Assembly: GCF_014384895.1 (NCBI RefSeq)
Contig: NZ_JACRSQ010000001.1
Location: 274,914 to 338,913 of the forward strand
Source: Bianquea renquensis
GTDB taxonomy: Bacteria; Bacillota; Clostridia; Lachnospirales; Bianqueaceae
Direction: 5' to 3'
DNA length: 64,000 bases
Within the stretch, counting starts at the first letter, position 1; every line of letters starts with the position of its first letter. Below are positions 35,776 through 44,057 of this stretch, piece after piece. The notes beneath the pieces are model-generated. The model saw only the letters and a program-made list of their open reading frames with translations, searched no databases and was not told the DNA's origin. The position numbers and the translations under genes were made by a program.

Positions 35776-36171
35776 ATGTATGTCGTTTTCATTGTACTGA
35801 ATCAACGGGAGAAGCTACCGGAGATATTAGAGGGAATGAGCCGTCTTGGGTCCCATGGCGCTACTGTCATCGATTCCATGGGATCGCGCGCCTTGGACAA
35901 AAAGGTTTATTCCATGCCGATGATCGGAGGCGTGTTGAAAGGATTGGACGGGGAAGTTGCATACAACAATACAATCTTTTCAGTCATTGAGCGGGAAGAA
36001 CAGGTGGAACGGATTCTAGACTATGTAAAAGGTGTGCTGGCGGAACCTGGGGCCGGTATATCCTTTGCTCTACCTGTTACCCACATGTGCGGCGGAGAAT
36101 TGGAACGGCATATCGAAAAGCGTGAGCGAAAACAGCGCAAAAAGAAAGAAGACTCGTCGATTTCAGGTTGA
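35776..36171 (+). CDS. PII-like signalling protein
   Basis: A 131-residue protein with the ferredoxin-like pattern of PII proteins: a strand (MYVVFIVLN), helix (EKLPEILEGMSRLG), strand (GATVIDSMG), a loop, then strand (NTIFSVIE), helix (EQVERILDYVKGVLA) and strand. The tail is short, basic and acidic. PII-like trimers bind nucleotides and often regulate a neighbouring transporter. AAAGGAGG precedes the ATG at 35776. It starts 19 bases after the antiporter gene, so control of that antiporter is the simplest guess. Confidence 0.65.
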   Translation: MYVVFIVLNQREKLPEILEGMSRLGSHGATVIDSMGSRALDKKVYSMPMIGGVLKGLDGEVAYNNTIFSVIEREEQVERILDYVKGVLAEPGAGISFALPVTHMCGGELERHIEKRERKQRKKKEDSSISG

Positions 36172-36189
36172 CACATTGGAGGTGGTCGT

Positions 36190-36537
36190 ATGCAGCAAGG
36201 AGTAATTCTGTTTTTCGTATTGAACGATACCAAAAAAACGAAAAGGGTATTACAGGTGTTACGAGAGCGGCGGATCGAGCAGTATACGGTCCTGAACACC
36301 TTTGGCTCCTATGGGCTATATCATCACGGATATGTGAACTATGCGCCGTCGGTCGCGGGCGGCATGAATAGCAGCAAGGAGCTGGACGAGCGGAGATATA
36401 ATAAAACATTTCTAATTCCCGTTCCTTCGGAGGAAGAATCATTGGCGATTATGCAGCAGCTGGCGGAGATTACCAATATTCAGGAAGGGACCGGAAATGG
36501 CATTCTGTTTACCGTTCCCATGGTGAAGACGGACTGA
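36190..36537 (+). CDS. Second PII-like protein
   Basis: A 115-residue protein of the same general pattern (GVILFFVLN, then a KKTKRVLQVLRERRI helix, YTVLNTFGS, and a later PVPSEEESLAIMQQLAEI segment). It begins 18 bases after the first PII-like gene with GGAGGTGG upstream. Sequence similarity between the two is low, so a hetero-oligomer or a divided ligand role is possible. No canonical T-loop Tyr or Ser site can be named. Confidence 0.55.
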   Translation: MQQGVILFFVLNDTKKTKRVLQVLRERRIEQYTVLNTFGSYGLYHHGYVNYAPSVAGGMNSSKELDERRYNKTFLIPVPSEEESLAIMQQLAEITNIQEGTGNGILFTVPMVKTD

Positions 36538-36610
36538 CAAAAGTCGGGATTTCTTCTGGAGCTGAATAAGAATGGCAAATCGTCTTATACTATCCTTGGA
36601 GGTGAAGGAA

Positions 36611-36784
36611 ATGAGCCCTAAGGAATTATTGTATATCGAAGATGCGCTGGGACATGAGCAGTTTTTGAAAACCACCTGTCAGGAAACCGCGCAGAAGCTT
36701 CAGGATGAAGAGCTGCGCAGTTTCGTGAACCAGATGTATCAAAAGCACCAGGAGCTGTTTACACAGCTGTATCAATTAGTATAA
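36611..36784 (+). CDS. CotF-like spore coat protein, short
   Basis: A 57-residue helical protein starting MSPKELLYIEDALGHEQFL, the usual opening of small CotF-related proteins in Clostridia. I chose the ATG at 36611 for its GGAGGTG site; an upstream in-frame start at 36572 lacks one. It pairs with the next gene. This supports a spore-forming lineage but not spore formation itself. Confidence 0.7.
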   Translation: MSPKELLYIEDALGHEQFLKTTCQETAQKLQDEELRSFVNQMYQKHQELFTQLYQLV

Positions 36785-36799
36785 GGAGGACGCCGGTAA

Positions 36800-37054
36800 A
36801 TGGATGACAAATGTTTGATGGAAAATATCCTGATGGTCGAAAAGGGCGTGTGTGATCTATATCTTCACGGGACGATCGAGTCCAATACGCAGAACGTACA
36901 CGCCGCCTTTGACAATGCCCTGGAACAGTCGCTGCAGATGCAGGATGCGATCTATAAAAAGATGGCGGCGAAAGGCTGGTATCCCACAGAGCAGGCCGAT
37001 CAGCAGAAGATTCAAAAGGTGAAAGCGAAATATAGTCAGGGACAGATGAACTAA
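36800..37054 (+). CDS. CotF-like spore coat protein
   Basis: An 84-residue helical protein (MENILMVEKGVCDLYLHGT, then a long helix with ALEQSLQMQDAIYKKMAAKGWY) typical of CotF-family proteins. It follows the first CotF-like gene by 15 bases with TAAGGAGG upstream, and ends before a strong terminator. Confidence 0.75.
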   Translation: MDDKCLMENILMVEKGVCDLYLHGTIESNTQNVHAAFDNALEQSLQMQDAIYKKMAAKGWYPTEQADQQKIQKVKAKYSQGQMN

Positions 37055-37070
37055 GATTCTGACAGATAAA

Positions 37071-37115
37071 AAGGTCCTTAAAGGGTGGAATGCCACATCT
37101 TTAAGGGCCTTTTTT
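37071..37115 (+). terminator. Terminator after the CotF pair
   Basis: AAGGTCCTTAAAG / CTTTAAGGGCCTT stem followed by TTTTTT. Confidence 0.8.
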
Positions 37116-37125
37116 GCGGAAGCGA

Positions 37126-37326
37126 TTATGACTCAGATAGATCATCTTGATAATACTGGGTTAAGCTGCTATAGATTTTCTCATCGAGATCAAGGACACA
37201 GCCATGCCGCTTCGCATCGTAGTGAGCGCAGTCAAGACAGGAACCGGGGGATAGGTCAGAATCTTCGTGGGTCCTGTATGCGGCACAGTTCATCGCAATT
37301 TGTTTACAACGCCGTTCCACACTCAT
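37126..37326 (-). CDS. Small Cys-rich protein, unknown
   Basis: A 66-residue soluble protein with five Cys, including C30LDC33AHYDAKRHGC43, which could bind a metal or FeS centre. GAGGAGGG precedes the ATG, which makes it a real gene. I cannot assign a function; similar tiny Cys proteins occur in clostridial genomes. Confidence 0.6.
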   Translation of the reverse strand: MSVERRCKQIAMNCAAYRTHEDSDLSPGSCLDCAHYDAKRHGCVLDLDEKIYSSLTQYYQDDLSES

Positions 37327-37395
37327 GGAAATCCCTCCTCTTGCTAAACATATCCTTAAATAGTATAGACGGGGAAGGAATTTTTTAATCAGAGG

Positions 37396-37875
37396 TCAGA
37401 CGGGATATACCGTATTGTCCTCCGATAGAATGGTTAACACATTGTCGACAAAGCATTGACTTTCGATTTTGGCACTGAACAGATCCATATCTTCAAAATT
37501 GCCGCAGTCTTTAGGGGAAGCGCCAGGGATAACGCCCTCAAAGGAAGCCATGGCGCGAAATAAGCGGATCAACAGCTTCTGAATGTCCATCGGGGACAAA
37601 TCTCCCTTGAGTATGGCATAAAAACCCGTCCGACACCCCATTGGCCCCCAATAGATCGTCTTATCGGCGTATTCCGGATCATTTCGCAAAAATGTAGCCC
37701 CCATGTGTTCGATGGCATGACAGGTACCAGTTGACATGACGATCTCTCGATTGGGCGCTTTCATGCGAATGTCAAATGTTGTAAGAACTTCATTCCCAAC
37801 CGCATCTTTCCGTGAGACATAAACACCTGGATTTAATTTTAAATGATTGACAGTAAAACTGGGAATTTTTTGCAT
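37396..37875 (-). CDS. luxS: S-ribosylhomocysteine lyase
   Basis: LuxS converts S-ribosylhomocysteine to homocysteine and the autoinducer-2 precursor, recycling methyl-group waste. The 159-residue protein has metal ligands H53 and H57 (HAIEH), C124 (DCGNFEDMD), and the catalytic C81 in GPMGCRTGFY. Several positions differ from the Bacillus form (for example CHAIEHMGATF), but all catalytic residues are kept. AAAGGAC precedes the ATG. It is a single gene, divergent from the EF-G-like gene. Confidence 0.92.
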   Translation of the reverse strand: MQKIPSFTVNHLKLNPGVYVSRKDAVGNEVLTTFDIRMKAPNREIVMSTGTCHAIEHMGATFLRNDPEYADKTIYWGPMGCRTGFYAILKGDLSPMDIQKLLIRLFRAMASFEGVIPGASPKDCGNFEDMDLFSAKIESQCFVDNVLTILSEDNTVYPV

Positions 37876-38168
37876 GAGGCTTCGTCCTTTCGAATGATAA
37901 ATAGATTGCCGATTTGGGCCACAGCGCTTTCTTTTTATTATATCATAGTTTTAAAGAAGAGGTGATACATTCCTTAAAAAAATAATAAATATTTTTTTTT
38001 GAAAAAAAGGAAAAGTTTTGGGAAAGTCGAATAAGAAAATATAAGGCGTAGAGGGTAAGCATATGGTAATCTAGATGAAATATTCGATCGACGGTGAGAG
38101 CTGCCTGGACGACCATACAAACTTTGTGCGCGGAATCGACAATTTAATCCAAGATTGGAGGAATGTTT
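37876..38168. other. Divergent intergenic region luxS / EF-G-like
   Basis: AT-rich, 293 bases. A possible plus-strand promoter is TTGGGA-16-TATAAG around 38018-38045, with a leader of over 100 bases before the EF-G-like start. TATAAT can be read on the minus strand near 37940, without a good -35. No riboswitch was recognised. Confidence 0.35.
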
Positions 38169-40253
38169 ATGAAGGTCTATTCTTCAGACAAGATTCGCAA
38201 CATTGTATTGCTCGGCCACGGTGGGGTTGGCAAGACGACCGTGGCAGAGGCAATGGCCTTTGCGTCGGGAGCCATAACCCGACGTGGAAGCGTGAATGAT
38301 GGAAATACGATCAGCGACTTTGACGCAGAAGAAACAAAGCGGCACTTCTCAGTGAATACTTCCATCCTTCCCATTGAGTGGGAAGAGTATAAGATCAATA
38401 TCTTGGATACACCCGGTTACTTTGATTTTGTTGGCGAGGTTGAGGAAGCGCTTCGTGCGGCGGAGGGCGCGGTTATCGTTGTCTCCGCCAAGAGTGGCGT
38501 TCAGGTTGGCACAGAGTTAGCGTGGGAGAAGGCGGAGGCGGCTGGCCTGCCAAGGTTTATCTTTGTCAATGGGATGGATGAAGAGGGCGCCAATCTGGTG
38601 AAGGTGCTGGAAGATTTGCAGAGTACATTTGGCAAGGCAATCGCTCCATTTCAAGTTCCGATCAAAGAGAATGGGAAATTTGTCGGTTTCGTAAACGTTG
38701 TGAAGATGGAGGGGCGTAAATTCGAAGGCGACCGCGTCGTTCCATGCGAGATACCGGATTCGATGGCGGATGAGATAGATCCTGTCCGGCAGATGATTTT
38801 AGAGGCAGTGGCGGAGACGGACGAGGAGTTGATGGAGCGCTATTTCGACGGGGATGAGTTCACGGTGGATGAGATTCAGGACGCTCTGAAGAGCGGTATC
38901 GTCTCCGGCGATATCGTGCCGGTTTTGTGTGGGTGTGCTATCAATGGGACCGGTATCGGTGTGCTGATGACGTCCATATGCCGTTATTTTCCTGTGGCTG
39001 AGATGGTTCATCCCACGCTGGACGCGGTGGACAAGGACGGGAAACCGGTCAAAGTGGAGTGCGGGGAGACGGCGCCTTTCTCAGCGTTCGTATTCAAGAC
39101 GTCTGTGGACCCCTTCCTCGGCAAGATCACCTATTTCAAAATCAATTCCGGCATCCTCCGAAGGGATGATCCGGTGGTCAACGTGACCAAGGACGCTGTG
39201 GAGCGGATGAATCGATTGTATGTCATGCGGGGGAAGGAGCAGATTGAGGTCCCGGAGATCCATGCCGGGGATATAGGAGCCGTGACGAAGCTCTCCGTTA
39301 CGACGACAGGCGACACGCTGTGTGGTAAGAGGATCGCGGTGAATTTCCCCCCGATCCAGTTCCCAGATGCGCTGATGTGTATGGCGGTTGAGCCGAAGAG
39401 CAAAGGGGATGAGGACAAGGTATCGGCCAGCTTACAGCGGCTGATGGAGGAGGATCCCACAATCCGTCTGGTCGTTGACCGTGAGATGAAACAGCAGCTG
39501 TTGTATGGTGTCGGGGACCAGCACCTGGATGTTATCGTGAGCAAGATGCTGAACAAGTTCAAAATCGGAATTGAATTGAAGAAGCCAAAAGTTCCCTACC
39601 GTGAGACAATCCGCAGCAAGGTGCAGGTACAGGGGAAGCATAAGAAGCAATCGGGAGGTCATGGACAGTACGGCGACGTACATATAATCTTTGAGCCATC
39701 CGGGGATCTGACACAGCCCTATGTTTTTGCGGAGGAGGTATTTGGCGGCGCGGTTCCCAAGAACTATTTCCCAGCCGTCGAGAAGGGAATTCAGGAGTGT
39801 GTCAAGAGCGGCGTTCTGGCGGGGTACCCCATGGTGGGAGTCAAAGCGACCTTAGTGGATGGCAGCTATCACCCGGTGGATTCCTCCGAGATGGCATTCA
39901 AGCTAGCCACAGCCCTGGCATTCAAGAATGGCATTCCCCAGGCAAAGCCTGTGATACTGGAACCTATAATGACCGTTCACATTACCGTGGATGAGGCTTA
40001 CATGGGCGATATTATCGGGGATTTGAATAAACGCCGCGGCCGTGTTCTCGGCATGGAGCGAGTTGGTAAGAAACAGGTGATCGAGGCGGAGGTTCCCCAG
40101 GCGGAAATGTTTACCTATCCGGCGGACCTGCGCTCCATCACCCAGGGGCGCGGCATGTTTTCCATGGAATTTGCCCGGTACGAGGAGACGACCAAGGAAG
40201 TACAGGACAAGATCATCGCGGACAGCAAACTGCAAGACGAGGCGAAATCGTGA
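38169..40253 (+). CDS. EF-G-like translational GTPase (second EF-G type)
   Basis: The 694-residue protein has the five-domain layout of EF-G but belongs to the divergent EF-G-like group. The P-loop is GHGGVGKT rather than the usual HxDAGKTT form, switch II reads DTPGYFDF, and the base-recognition loop is VNGMD where NKMD is usual. The normal fusA next to rps genes should be elsewhere. The group's exact job is not settled. The ATG at 38169 has GGAGG seven bases upstream; the ATG at 38163 is too close. A perfect terminator follows. Confidence 0.88.
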   Translation: MKVYSSDKIRNIVLLGHGGVGKTTVAEAMAFASGAITRRGSVNDGNTISDFDAEETKRHFSVNTSILPIEWEEYKINILDTPGYFDFVGEVEEALRAAEGAVIVVSAKSGVQVGTELAWEKAEAAGLPRFIFVNGMDEEGANLVKVLEDLQSTFGKAIAPFQVPIKENGKFVGFVNVVKMEGRKFEGDRVVPCEIPDSMADEIDPVRQMILEAVAETDEELMERYFDGDEFTVDEIQDALKSGIVSGDIVPVLCGCAINGTGIGVLMTSICRYFPVAEMVHPTLDAVDKDGKPVKVECGETAPFSAFVFKTSVDPFLGKITYFKINSGILRRDDPVVNVTKDAVERMNRLYVMRGKEQIEVPEIHAGDIGAVTKLSVTTTGDTLCGKRIAVNFPPIQFPDALMCMAVEPKSKGDEDKVSASLQRLMEEDPTIRLVVDREMKQQLLYGVGDQHLDVIVSKMLNKFKIGIELKKPKVPYRETIRSKVQVQGKHKKQSGGHGQYGDVHIIFEPSGDLTQPYVFAEEVFGGAVPKNYFPAVEKGIQECVKSGVLAGYPMVGVKATLVDGSYHPVDSSEMAFKLATALAFKNGIPQAKPVILEPIMTVHITVDEAYMGDIIGDLNKRRGRVLGMERVGKKQVIEAEVPQAEMFTYPADLRSITQGRGMFSMEFARYEETTKEVQDKIIADSKLQDEAKS

Positions 40254-40270
40254 AGACGGGAATGGAATGT

Positions 40271-40300
40271 GGAACAGCGCGGTATGCGCTGTTCCTTTTT
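40271..40300 (+). terminator. Terminator of the EF-G-like gene
   Basis: GGAACAGCGC / GCGCTGTTCC, a perfect 10-bp stem with a five-base loop, then TTTTT. Confidence 0.9.
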
Positions 40301-40330
40301 GAGAGCTTTCGCGAACTTTTTTTCAGCTAT

Positions 40331-40372
40331 GGAAAAAAAGAACAGAGCCTGTATTTCTACAAACTCTGTTCT
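40331..40372 (-). terminator. Terminator of the 40.4-41.7 kb operon
   Basis: AGAACAGAG / CTCTGTTCT stem, followed on the minus strand by seven T. Confidence 0.75.
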
Positions 40373-40426
40373 CGACAGTAGGTCCTTCAGTTTGGCACAG
40401 CCTAGGCGGTGAAGATGCTGCCGCAT

Positions 40427-40696
40427 TCAAAACATTTGCAGCAGCGTCTGCATTTTTTGGCGTTCCTGAGGACTCAAGTTTTGCTGAAGCGCGTTCAGCA
40501 GCAGGGACGATTCTTCGGATGTGAGGGTTAGGCCATTATTTTTCATTCGAAAGCCGTAGGAGATCATAATCTGCATTTTTTCATTGGTCGACTTATTCTC
40601 CATCATGTCGACCATTTCCCGAATCAGTTTTGCTTTCGCGGGGGCCAATCTGCGAAAAGCAGTACTTTCATAGAAAGAATTTAATTCGCTACTCAT
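40427..40696 (-). CDS. Small helical protein, unknown
   Basis: An 89-residue soluble, helical protein without a recognised domain. The C-terminal half (ESSLLLNALQQNLSPQERQKMQTLLQMF) echoes the LTPEQQQMF tail of the upstream gene product. Its start overlaps the upstream gene by eight bases, which indicates an operon. Confidence 0.6.
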   Translation of the reverse strand: MSSELNSFYESTAFRRLAPAKAKLIREMVDMMENKSTNEKMQIMISYGFRMKNNGLTLTSEESSLLLNALQQNLSPQERQKMQTLLQMF

Positions 40697-41381
40697 TGGG
40701 AGCTCCTTTCGGTGGTGTGTTGTTCATAAAAGAGGACAAGTTGTCAAACATTTGCTGTTGTTCCGGCGTCAATCCCTCTTTCAGCTGTTCGGACAGCGAG
40801 GGATTGGAAATGGCTGAACTCTGTGGCGATGCTTTGAAGGGCTCTGGCCGCAGATAGGAGAGAGCGGATCCCAGATCCGGCTGCGGGTTCGAGGGGGGGC
40901 TGTCTTGTCTGGAAGCAGGGGCCGCCTCCTGGGGCTGAGCCGAGGGATCTGCGCCATGCTGAGTCATTTTCATGAATTCTTGCATTTGCAGCGTCTGGAG
41001 CGCCATATCGATGATATGCTGTTTGTCCTTCCCACAGACATCGCGGATGGATTTTAGCATTTCTCTTTGCTTTCTCGGAGAGAACTCATTTTTGGGTTTT
41101 GACGAAGCGGACCGCTGAAAGTCCGCCGTATCCTTTTTTTTCACTTCCTGTTCGTAGCAGGAGACTGTATTTTTTAACTCCATACATTTTAAAAGAATTC
41201 CCAGTTGCCCCTTTGCTGGACTTTCCATGAAGGGCATGACGGTTTTGAGAATTCGCATGGATTCTGGCGTGCGATCATCCGATTTTTCAGACTTGGGTGA
41301 AGGCGTTTCACGAGGTCCGGAGAAATTGGAGAACATATTGATCATCTGTCTCATCTGTTCAAAATTAATCGACTGGTCCAT
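40689..41381 (-). CDS. Low-complexity helical protein, unknown
   Basis: A 230-residue protein with helical ends and a Pro/Ser/Gln-rich middle (about residues 145-200), and no signal or membrane segment. The N-terminal part has two CXX-type Cys (KCMEL, SCYEQ). AAAGGAG precedes the ATG. No function can be assigned. The gene sits in an operon with two small unknown proteins, possibly sporulation-linked. Confidence 0.6.
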   Translation of the reverse strand: MDQSINFEQMRQMINMFSNFSGPRETPSPKSEKSDDRTPESMRILKTVMPFMESPAKGQLGILLKCMELKNTVSCYEQEVKKKDTADFQRSASSKPKNEFSPRKQREMLKSIRDVCGKDKQHIIDMALQTLQMQEFMKMTQHGADPSAQPQEAAPASRQDSPPSNPQPDLGSALSYLRPEPFKASPQSSAISNPSLSEQLKEGLTPEQQQMFDNLSSFMNNTPPKGAPNE

Positions 41382-41421
41382 GAGAACGGCTCCTTTCTTT
41401 TGAGTCCTGCTATAGTATATG

Positions 41422-41454
41422 CATCATCGATGGGAATATTGCCCATCGATTTTA
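41422..41454 (-). terminator. Hairpin between the small hydrophobic gene and its downstream partner
   Basis: ATCGATGGG / CCCATCGAT, a 9-bp perfect stem with a seven-base loop. No good T run lies on the minus strand, so it may be an attenuator or RNA-stability element. Confidence 0.45.
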
Positions 41455-41484
41455 TCAAAACGCCGGGCCTCCCCCTCCATCGTC

Positions 41485-41658
41485 TCAATACCGGCAGCCG
41501 AAGCCTCCACTCAGAATCAAGATCAAGACAAGCCAAAAAACGAGATCGTCGAAGTTAGCACAGCCGGCGCCCACCCCTGTTCCCTGGCAGCAGCTTAGAA
41601 GTAAAAGCAGAATCAGCAAGGAGTTATCCTTTCCACATCCCTGCATCATGTCGCTCAT
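41485..41658 (-). CDS. Small Gly/Cys-rich hydrophobic protein
   Basis: A 57-residue protein with two hydrophobic stretches (LLILLLLLSCCQG and LVFWLVLILILSGGFGC) and six Cys. The pattern recalls small YjcZ-like or other short sporulation-associated membrane proteins, but I cannot confirm this. The ATG at 41658 has GGGAGGG six bases upstream. Confidence 0.55.
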   Translation of the reverse strand: MSDMMQGCGKDNSLLILLLLLSCCQGTGVGAGCANFDDLVFWLVLILILSGGFGCRY

Positions 41659-41694
41659 GTCAATCCCTCCCACATTCTAATACCTGGTTTCTAC

Positions 41695-41723
41695 TGTATA
41701 CATATGAGTCTCCCATTGTCCAA
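41695..41723 (-). promoter_or_regulatory. Promoter of the 40.4-41.7 kb operon
   Basis: On the minus strand: TTGGAC, 17 bases, TATACA. The -10 part TATACAGT also resembles the ATACA core of sporulation sigma-E sites; which factor uses it cannot be told. Confidence 0.45.
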
Positions 41724-41770
41724 TATGCATTGCGTCAGTTTATGCGGCGGCTTTTTTTCGCAAATGAGCC

Positions 41771-41799
41771 TTGTAATCTCACGGGAAATGCAGTATGAT
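41771..41799 (+). promoter_or_regulatory. Promoter of the lactonase gene
   Basis: TTGTAA, 17 bases, TATGAT, about 75 bases before the start. Confidence 0.6.
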
Positions 41800-41873
41800 A
41801 AAAAGGCAGAAGTCTACTGCCTGGGACGGATCAAAGAACAATCATGAGTTGACAAAAAAGAGGGGAAGCGCAG

Positions 41874-42953
41874 ATGGAATACTGTTATGTTGGAACGTAT
41901 ACGGAGAAGGGAAGTAGTGGGATCTACGGCTTGGCGGTTGAACAGGGAAAATTCACCGGCAAGCCTGAGCTCTTGGCGGAGCAGGTCAGTCCTTCCTATC
42001 TGTACTTAAACCGAGAGGGGACGATCCTATATGCGGCGTCGGAGCCGACGGACGGAAGTCGAGGGATGATCGTCGCCTATGATGTTGACCCGCGGACAAA
42101 GGCTTTGACGCCCCGCAACCGCGTAAAGGCACCGGGAGGGGGCATCTGTCATCTGGCGATGGATCCTTCCGAGAGATTTCTATTTGCTGTGGCGTATGAG
42201 GATGCCACCGTACAGTCCTACCCCATCGACGAGAAAGGAAACCTTACGCCTATGTTTTGTATGCGCCGCCATATCGGGGGCGGCCCGGATAAAAGCCGTC
42301 AGGAAAAGGCTCATGCACATAGTACCTGTATTACGCCCGACGGTCGGTATGCCATCGTCTGTGATCTGGGAATGGATCAGCTAGTGGTGTATGATGTTAA
42401 CCCCGCTTCCGGCAAGCTTAAGCTAAAGTCGGAGATGTGCGTCCCTATGCCGCCCGGAAGCGGACCCAGACATATGGTGTTTCATCCCAATGGAAAGTAT
42501 GCGTATGTCTTGACGGAGATGGGCTCATCCATTGTGGCGTTTGAGTATTCAGCGGAGGTCGGGTTGAGGGCGCGACAGGAGATCAGCAGTTTGGAAGCGG
42601 GATTTCGCGGGACAAGCTGTGCAGCGGCGATCCGAATTACAAAAGCTGGCGACCGGATTTACGTGTCAAATCGAGGTGAGGAGAGCATTGCATGCTTTTC
42701 TGTTGATGAGGATGGAAAACTGTGGAAGCAGCAATCGGTATCCACACATGGCAAGCATCCCCGCGATTGTAGCCTGACGCCCCAGGAAGATTTTCTGTTG
42801 GCGGCCAACCAAAATTCAGATCATATCGTCAGTTTTAAGAGGACAGAGGAAGGACTACAGGAAGTGGACATATGCCATGGAATCTCCATGCCAGCCTGCG
42901 TATTATTCTGGCAACAGAGAGTGGGGGAGCGAGCTTATGAAAAAGGCAAATAA
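41874..42953 (+). CDS. Lactonase-family seven-bladed propeller protein
   Basis: A 359-residue cytosolic protein of the lactonase family (type of E. coli Pgl). CYVGTYTEKGSSGIY opens the first blade, and GSGPRHMVFHPNGKYAYVLTE is the family's conserved blade. Members hydrolyse 6-phosphogluconolactone or other lactones, so the true substrate is uncertain. AGGGGAAG precedes the ATG. Its 3' end overlaps the amidase gene by 17 bases, an unusual pairing of a sugar lactonase and a wall hydrolase. Confidence 0.82.
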   Translation: MEYCYVGTYTEKGSSGIYGLAVEQGKFTGKPELLAEQVSPSYLYLNREGTILYAASEPTDGSRGMIVAYDVDPRTKALTPRNRVKAPGGGICHLAMDPSERFLFAVAYEDATVQSYPIDEKGNLTPMFCMRRHIGGGPDKSRQEKAHAHSTCITPDGRYAIVCDLGMDQLVVYDVNPASGKLKLKSEMCVPMPPGSGPRHMVFHPNGKYAYVLTEMGSSIVAFEYSAEVGLRARQEISSLEAGFRGTSCAAAIRITKAGDRIYVSNRGEESIACFSVDEDGKLWKQQSVSTHGKHPRDCSLTPQEDFLLAANQNSDHIVSFKRTEEGLQEVDICHGISMPACVLFWQQRVGERAYEKGK

Positions 42954-43851
42954 AATTTGGATCGCGGTCCTTTTATTCCTTTTGGTGGTTTCGGCAGCTG
43001 CAGGCGGACTGTGGGTCGCATCTAGGAGGCTTCCCGCTGAAGGGGATGAATCCGAAGTCCGGCTTTTTTTGGCGGATGGGATGCGGTATACGCCAACTGA
43101 ACGCTTGGAGGGGACGGCATCAGGATTTGCGATACCTTCGACGGAACTGTCGCCTTTGCTTGAGGAGGCCAAACGGGCGGTGGAAGAAAAAATGGCGGAG
43201 GAGCAGGCGAAATCACGCCTTGAGGGACTTGTGATCGGAATCGACCCAGGCCATCAGAACAGGGGAGATTCGACAAAAGAACCTAACGCACCTGGCTCAG
43301 CGGTGATGAAAGCGGCGGTTGCCAGCGGTACAACGGGCCGTTTTACGAAAGTGCCGGAACACCAGGTCACCTTGGCAGTTGGCCTGCTTCTGCGAGATAT
43401 GCTGGAGGAGGCTGGCGCCACCGTGGTCATGACCCGCGAGACAGGGAATGTGAATATCAGCAATGTCCAGAGAGCGTTGCTGTTCAACGAGGCTGAGGTC
43501 GATCTGGCAGTCCGGATCCACTGTGACGGTGCGGAAAGCTCCGATGTTCACGGTGCCAGCATGTTGGTTCCCGCCGGCGATTCTGTGCGCGGAATCGAGG
43601 AAGCTAGCTATAAGGCGGGGCGTATTGTGATGGATTCTTTCGTTGCCATAACGGGAGCGAAAAATAGGGGGCTATCAAAGCGGGACGACCAGACGGGCTT
43701 TAATTGGTCAACGGTGCCCGTTATCACCATTGAAATGGGATTTATGTCCAATGAACAGGAGGATGTGAAGCTAGTATCAGAGGACTATCAAAGACTCTGT
43801 GCCCAGGGACTGTGTGAAGGAATCGCTCAGTGGTATGACCAGGTGCGCTAA
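42937..43851 (+). CDS. N-acetylmuramoyl-L-alanine amidase (Amidase_3)
   Basis: A 304-residue zinc amidase that cuts the bond between muramic acid and the stem peptide. An N-terminal membrane anchor (IWIAVLLFLLVVSAAAGGLWVA) is followed by a linker and the catalytic domain from GIDPGHQ (first metal His). RIHCDG (second His) and IEMGFMSNEQED (catalytic Glu) follow. The ATG at 42937 has GGGGGAG upstream. It overlaps the lactonase gene and is probably co-expressed with it. Confidence 0.88.
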   Translation: MKKANKIWIAVLLFLLVVSAAAGGLWVASRRLPAEGDESEVRLFLADGMRYTPTERLEGTASGFAIPSTELSPLLEEAKRAVEEKMAEEQAKSRLEGLVIGIDPGHQNRGDSTKEPNAPGSAVMKAAVASGTTGRFTKVPEHQVTLAVGLLLRDMLEEAGATVVMTRETGNVNISNVQRALLFNEAEVDLAVRIHCDGAESSDVHGASMLVPAGDSVRGIEEASYKAGRIVMDSFVAITGAKNRGLSKRDDQTGFNWSTVPVITIEMGFMSNEQEDVKLVSEDYQRLCAQGLCEGIAQWYDQVR

Positions 43852-44002
43852 GAGTATTTCGCTAAATAGGCATATTGGGGATGGGGGTCAGGGAATACGA
43901 GTTGCATATGTACATAATTTTTTGAAAAAACCAATCTTTTACAACAAATGAATTAATGCGTTTTATTTCCTTCGATTTACAGTGGATTGTGGAATGTTTC
44001 TC

Positions 44003-44011
44003 TGATATAAT
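44003..44011 (+). promoter_or_regulatory. Extended -10 promoter of the opp operon
   Basis: TGATATAAT, an extended -10 box, about 50 bases before the start. The -35 region is weak. Confidence 0.6.
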
Positions 44012-44057
44012 GCAATCATATGAAGTAAGCAATTCATTTTTTGAAGGGAGTAAAAGA

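Noticed and set aside
38075..38299. Short frame before the EF-G-like gene
   Set aside because: Overlaps the true gene out of frame and has no ribosome site; probably leader sequence.
38169..40253. Calling the EF-G-like gene fusA
   Set aside because: P-loop and base-recognition loop differ from housekeeping EF-G, and ribosomal protein neighbours are missing.
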